Shown here piece by piece: positions 59,801-64,000 of a stretch of 64,000 nt of DNA. The DNA is taken from contig VFIW01000035.1 of the NCBI GenBank assembly GCA_006386115.1, positions 186,001-250,000 of the forward strand, given 5' to 3'. The notes beneath the pieces were generated by a model, which was not told the origin of the DNA, did not search any database, and worked only from the letters and a program-made list of their open reading frames with translations. The translations under genes were made by a program, and so were the position numbers. Source of the stretch: Globisporangium splendens. Its lineage: Eukaryota > Oomycota > Peronosporomycetes > Pythiales > Pythiaceae. The first letter of the stretch is position 1. Each line of letters opens with the position of its first letter.

Positions 59801-61345
59801 ATGGCCACCAACAAAGCTGTCCGCGAGAAGCTCGCGCGACAAAAAGGGGAAGGCGTCGGCACTCTCGTCGAAACTCTGCGCAAGCGCGAGGAAGACAGAG
59901 AGGTCGCGTCGAGCGCAAGACGAACGACGGTCACCGCGGATGCGGTCGACGTGCCTGCGGAGAGCGACGGCAGGTCTGCTCCCACATCTGATAGCGCTCC
60001 TGCTATAAGCAGTGAGCTGCGATTCGGAGATCTCCCTTCCGTGAAGCCGCTGTTCGCGCGTGCTTTGGAAGAGGAGGAAGCGACTGAGGAATTCCTCGTC
60101 GTTGACAATGACGGGAGCTCGCTTGAAGACGAGGGAGCGCTCACCGTGAAGCTCGGCTCCATCGACGAGTGGGTCGAGTACGAGGAGTTGCAAAGCGAGC
60201 GACACGCCGCTTATCTCCACGAGCTCGAGCGAGATCCATCCGCTGACGTCTCGATGTATCGGACGAAGGAGGAAAATGACGCCGTTGAGGCTGTCAACAA
60301 TCGTAAGAGGAAGCACGAAGTCCTCATTACAAACGAAGAGGCAGGAGTGCGAGCCATCGTTCACGATGAGCTCAAGTACTCACTGCCCGAAATGCCGCCG
60401 CCAGAACTATGGCCGGCTGGCAAGACCGCATCGAATCTGCTCGCGAGAGCTAGACTTTGTGCGCGGGACTATGACGCTCAATTTAAAAATTGGCGTGAAA
60501 AGCGATTGCGGGGTGAAAATGGGGAATTGCGTATTCACCCGATCCCAGTCGTCCTCTTTGTTGGAGAGACGGAAGAAGAGTACGATGCCGACTTCATGTC
60601 GTGCATCAGTAAAATTAAGGGAGGTAGCACTCGCACAGTGTCTACCGATCCGACAGCGCAACGCAGTCAACGCATGCAATTTGCAGTTGACCGTGTTCGT
60701 CTGTTTCGCTCCAAGCAGGGCGGTGGCACGCCTCTGCGAGCGGGTGGTCGCGCTGGTAACAGGCGACAAATTACTCGCGCGAATGACAGTCCCTCAGTTG
60801 CGCCTCAAAGGCGTCAACAAGATCCGGGACGTCTTCGCGAAGACGCTCAGCAGGCTCCCACGAGCTCTGCGACACATCGTACCCACGCCACTTCACAAGG
60901 TAGTGGGTGTTCCCCTTACGCCGCTGCACACGCAGCAGGCGCTCAACATGGTAGTGGCGCTGTCCCTGCTTGTCAATCAGCGGGACAGGTGGCGCCCTAC
61001 TTCGCTTCAGCATCGGTGGTTGCACCAGATGCGATGGTTCAGATGGTTCACGCGAACGCATCGTCTTTGGGGGCGCTACAGCAAGCCGTCCGTACCCTTC
61101 GCCAGCAATATCTGGACGAAACCTCGCTGTTGAAGCAGAGGGTGACAGCGCTTGAGACGGAGCTGAAGGAAGCTCGTCAGATGCTGGAGGAGTACCATGT
61201 CCGCGGGAAGCACTTCCACGCGAGGTACGCTCCGCGAGTGAAGACGCTTTGGGAGAGGCACAACGCGCTCGTGTCTCGATGGGCGGCGTCTGAGCCCCCT
61301 GATGAGACCGACGTGCTCCCGCACTGGGATAAGAATCCACAGTAG
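59801..61345 (+). CDS. Antisense ORF of element B, 514 residues, unknown function
   Basis: Starts at ATG 59801 in a good context (ATCATGGCC); an upstream GTG at 59759 is not needed. It is transcribed opposite to the element's pol and lies between the 3' LTR and pol, overlapping the end of pol by about 575 bp. The sequence looks truly coding: a basic start (MATNKAVREKLARQKGEG), a long acidic middle with LRFGDLPSVKPLFARAL, FGETEEEYDADF-like words and NEEAGVRAIVHDELKYSLPE, a Gln/Ala-rich linker, and a C-terminal coiled coil (ALQQAVRTLRQQYLDETSLL, then KQRVTALETELKEARQML). The coiled coil lies antisense to the low-complexity linker of pol, which supports the plus strand being constrained. No zinc knuckle. 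Antisense extra ORFs are known in some plant gypsy elements; whether this is related is not known. Confidence 0.62.
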   Translation: MATNKAVREKLARQKGEGVGTLVETLRKREEDREVASSARRTTVTADAVDVPAESDGRSAPTSDSAPAISSELRFGDLPSVKPLFARALEEEEATEEFLVVDNDGSSLEDEGALTVKLGSIDEWVEYEELQSERHAAYLHELERDPSADVSMYRTKEENDAVEAVNNRKRKHEVLITNEEAGVRAIVHDELKYSLPEMPPPELWPAGKTASNLLARARLCARDYDAQFKNWREKRLRGENGELRIHPIPVVLFVGETEEEYDADFMSCISKIKGGSTRTVSTDPTAQRSQRMQFAVDRVRLFRSKQGGGTPLRAGGRAGNRRQITRANDSPSVAPQRRQQDPGRLREDAQQAPTSSATHRTHATSQGSGCSPYAAAHAAGAQHGSGAVPACQSAGQVAPYFASASVVAPDAMVQMVHANASSLGALQQAVRTLRQQYLDETSLLKQRVTALETELKEARQMLEEYHVRGKHFHARYAPRVKTLWERHNALVSRWAASEPPDETDVLPHWDKNPQ

Positions 61346-64000
61346 CGTCATGGTAGCGTTTAGCAAACCCACGTAGAACACGGGGTGCGTTGCCATTCTC
61401 GTTGGGAGATCGAGCTTGTAATTCAAGTCTCCAATCTTCTCCACAACAGTGTATGGCCCGATGAATCGTGGCAACAACTTACTCCCGCTGGGGAGCGTTG
61501 TGACTGCATCGTTTGGTAGGTTTTTAATGCTCAATAGCACTTTATCACCCACACAAAACGTTTGTTTGTTCTTTCTACCCGATTTATCGGCGTAGAGCTT
61601 TTGCTTGTCTTGCGCAGCAGCTAGTTGGTCGCGTACGCGACGCAACAATGCTGCGCGCTCATCGACAAATTGCCGCGCTGCCGCGACGGCTTTGTCTTGC
61701 TTTTTCGTTGCTCTCGCAGCGCGTGCTGCAGAGAGATCTATTTCTGCGCCGGTGTGTGACACCGCGCGTCCTTCCATTCGTGGCTGACGCTCACACGAGC
61801 AGTCGCCTGATTCCGTCTGAGACTGGCTATTTTTAGCACGAGTACCGTAACTCGGTACCGTGTGAGAGCCATCTATAGGGACACGAGTACCGTAACTCGG
61901 TACCGTGGAGAGCCATCTTAGGGACACGAGTACCGTAACTCAGTACCGTGCCCGACATGTCAATACTCTGCGTGCTGTCCGGTAAGACCGTGACAGATTC
62001 GGAACGCGATCGCACAGGCGGCGCATCGCGCGCGTCCACGTGAGCGGTCGACGCCACGTCCGGTGACGGGGATCGCGCACTCGCATCGAGCGCAGCGAGT
62101 TGCCCTCCCACCGCAGAGCGTTCGACGCCCTCGAACAGAGTGGCGGGTACGCGCGGGTGCCGCAGCGAGTTAAAATAGAACGGAGTCACGGCCGTAGAGG
62201 CGTGCTCGCTGCTATTTATAGCAAACTCGACGTACGGCAGCCAGCGGCTCCAGTCGCGGGGATGATCGACAGCGATGCTGCGAAGAATATCCTCGACGAC
62301 ACGGTTCACGCGCTCAGTTTGCCCGTCTGTCTCGGGGTGATCGGCAGTGGACAACGCCAGATCTGTGCCGAGCAGGCGAAAGAGTTCGCGCCAAAAGGCA
62401 GCGGTAAAACGCGGGTCCCGGTCTGATACAATAGACTCGGGCAAGCCGTGATAGCGGAACACGTGCTCTAAAAATAGGCACGCCGTCTCTTGCGCAGTGA
62501 CATGCTTGCGCACGGGTGCAACATGCACCATTTTGCTCAGTCGATCGACGAACACGACGACGCCTGTGTTGCGCGCCTTGTCTTCCGGGAAACCGAAGAC
62601 GAAATCCATGCTGACCGACTTCCAGTAGTCTTGCGGAATCGGCAGCGGATGCAGCGGCGCTTTGTTCTTGCCCGCAGGCTTCACGCGCTGGCACTGCTCG
62701 CATGAGCGTACATAATTGGCCACCCATGTGTATTGGTGTGGCCACCAAAACACATTAGACACTTGCAAGAAGGTCTTTTCACGTCCGAGATGCCCACTCG
62801 CTGGTGCGTCGTGAAACTCATGCAGGATCGAAAGTTTCAGATCCTGGTCATGCGGTACATACACACGCGGGTAATCAAAGTTGGACAGTCGATGCCACAA
62901 CAACCCGTAGTGGTAACTAAACCGAGCAAGCTTTGACTCGAGTTTGGCAGGCAATGACTCTTTGGACGAGCCGTCAAAGTGAGCAAGCAACAAGCGACAC
63001 TCATCGTCCTTTGCATAAAGCGACTGAATATTGTCCTTGAGCTTTGTTTGCACTCGACTGATGCTCAGATGCATGAGATCAGGAGTGCGCTCCAAACACA
63101 GGGCGTCAGAGCTGTCGTCGACGCTCGACTCGTAATCTGGACGGCGCGAGAGCGCGTCCGCCAGAACATTTTCCTTTCCCGGCTTGTATTCGACCCGAAA
63201 GTTGAACTCGGAGAAGAATGCAAGCCATCGCGCCATTCGCTGCGATAAATGGGGGGAATTAATCGCGGTCCGCAAGGACGCGTGATCCGTGTACACAACG
63301 AACGGTGTCGCACCCAAAAGGTGGACCATGAACTTCAAGAGAGCGTACTTGATCGCAAGCAGCTCCTTGTCGTGCACAGGATAATTCTTTTCAGCTGCCT
63401 TAAGCAGTCTGCTTTGGTACGATACGACGCGCTCATGGCCGTCATCATCCTTCTGCATCAGCGCACAGCCGATTGCAAAATCGCTGGCATCGCACACGAC
63501 ACTGAAGGCTTTCGTGTGGTCCGGCAACGCCAGGACAGGAGCGCGAACGAGCGACTCCTTCACGTCAATGAATGCATTCATGACATCATTTGTCCAGTCC
63601 CACTCGACATCCTTTTTCAAGAGATGCGTGAGTGGACGGACTCTTGCCGCATAGTTGTGGCTGTACTTGTGCAAGTAATTTGCCAAGCCAAGCCACTTGC
63701 GCAAGTCCTTGACATTCTTTGGGATCGGCCAGTCGGCGATCGCCTCGATCTTCTCTGGGTCCGCGCGGACGCCAGCTTTGCCAACATAGCAGCCCAGGAT
63801 CGGAATCTCTGAGGCGCCAAAGATGCATTTCTTCAGGTTGCAATACAGACTGTTGTCTCGTAAGCACTGCAACACTGAGCGCAAATGTCTCTTGTGCACG
63901 TCAACGGCACTGAGACCTTCTTCGGCACGACTGTGCACGAAGATGTCATCGAAATAGCTCGGTGCATACGCACGATGAGGACGCAGAAGATGCGTTACCA
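60771..64000 (-). pseudogene. Element B pol: RT end, RNase H, integrase, chromodomain (frames broken)
   Basis: Enters the window in RT; the catalytic YFDD is at 63945-63956. The thumb and connection follow (LKKCIFGASEIPILG, LRKWLGLANYLHKY). RNase H has VCDASDFAIG, HDKELLAIKYALLKF and YTDHASLR. The integrase has H-H-C-C (HEFHDAP..GHLG, CEQCQRVK) and core residues in MDFVFG, SDRDPRF and NRVVEDILR. This frame stops at 61833 within a short tandem repeat. The GPY-type part (FCVGDKVLLSIKNLP, LPRFIGPYTVVEKI) is in a second frame, and the linker plus chromodomain (YHVERLLRV, HYLVKWRGYDVSQSSWEP) return to the first frame after a shift near 61360. The chromodomain end is at 60771. Confidence 0.88.
61837..61950. 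repeat. 43-45 bp tandem repeat, three units, inside element B pol
   Basis: CACGAGTACCGTAACTC with GGTACCGTG is repeated at about 61837, 61882 and 61925 (spacing 45 and 43 bp). It lies between the integrase core and the GPY-type region and coincides with the stop and frame change of pol, so repeat-length change probably caused the break. Confidence 0.8.

Larger units (their letters stand above)
59082..64000 (-). mobile_element. Ty3/gypsy element B, minus strand, 3' part (5' end outside window)
   Basis: 3' LTR at 59082-59616, then (minus-strand direction reversed) a region with an antisense ORF, then pol from chromodomain up to the RT catalytic box at the window edge. The polypurine tract next to the LTR fixes the orientation. 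It is inserted into unit 2 of element A. Its pol is only distantly similar to that of A, so it is a different family. Confidence 0.88.

Noticed and set aside
59612..60364. 250-codon minus-strand frame at the end of element B
   Set aside because: It could have been a pol extension on the pol strand, but it lies beyond the chromodomain stop, lacks motifs, runs into the LTR and looks like the shadow of the plus-strand ORF, whose sequence has clearly better protein character.
1..64000. tRNA, rRNA and other structured RNA genes
   Set aside because: No cloverleaf with A/B boxes or rRNA signature was recognised by eye; a covariance-model scan would be decisive and could not be run.

Overview
The window looks like a nuclear contig of an oomycete (Phytophthora/Pythium-type stramenopile). 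The host genes are large and almost intron-free, with one 88-bp GT-AG intron recognised. Three genes carry a good match to the oomycete-type initiator (GCTCATT-N3-CAWTTT-like) shortly upstream of the ATG. The repeats (chromodomain Ty3/gypsy elements, a LINE with a terminal RNase H, MULE and Crypton-like relics) fit that group. The genus was not determined.

Layout. 1-1 kb: 3' part of a membrane-anchored class 3 aldehyde dehydrogenase. 1.8-11.3 kb: three F-box/LamG-type genes. Two of them (6.75 and 11.3 kb) lie in mirror image around two broken SnoaL-like genes that share 401-bp inverted-repeat arms. Between the first and second F-box/LamG genes is repeat debris: a Crypton-like relic, a solo LTR and repeat R. 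12.6-14.2 kb: 5'-truncated LINE with a 14-bp target duplication. 14.7-22.4 kb: secreted SnoaL-like genes, two of which form a palindrome with 1,403-bp arms around a 759-bp spacer. 22.7-26.6 kb: TAF2-like TFIID subunit. 27.3-29.7 kb: a second LINE fragment, then a leaderless one-domain SnoaL copy followed by a decayed TAF2 fragment, which copies the SnoaL-TAF2 neighbourhood. 30.1-36.7 kb: two-exon UBR-box N-recognin E3 ligase. 38.3-42.7 kb: a fourth F-box/LamG gene and a divergent kinase-PDZ-LamG gene. 43.4-44.1 kb: broken ankyrin gene.

44.5-64 kb is mobile DNA: a long 5'-truncated LINE with a 14-bp target duplication, a MULE relic, a retroelement gag-like relic, and repeat R split by a 393-bp solo LTR. 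A tandem LTR-internal-LTR-internal array of one Ty3/gypsy family (element A) sits inside R. A second gypsy element (B, minus strand, running off the right edge) is inserted in the second A unit. Element A carries a 116-residue leader ORF, identical in both units. Element B carries a 514-codon ORF antisense to the end of pol.

How the parts relate. The host genes are not an operon; each has its own promoter. Two themes recur: (1) one LamG-like module placed behind F-box-like N-termini (four genes) and behind a kinase-PDZ architecture (one gene), which suggests a lineage-specific recognition module coupled to ubiquitination or signalling; (2) repeated inverted and segmental duplication of a secreted SnoaL-like family. 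The best candidates for undescribed biology are the antisense ORF of element B, the leader ORF of element A, the LamG fusion family and the SnoaL palindromes.
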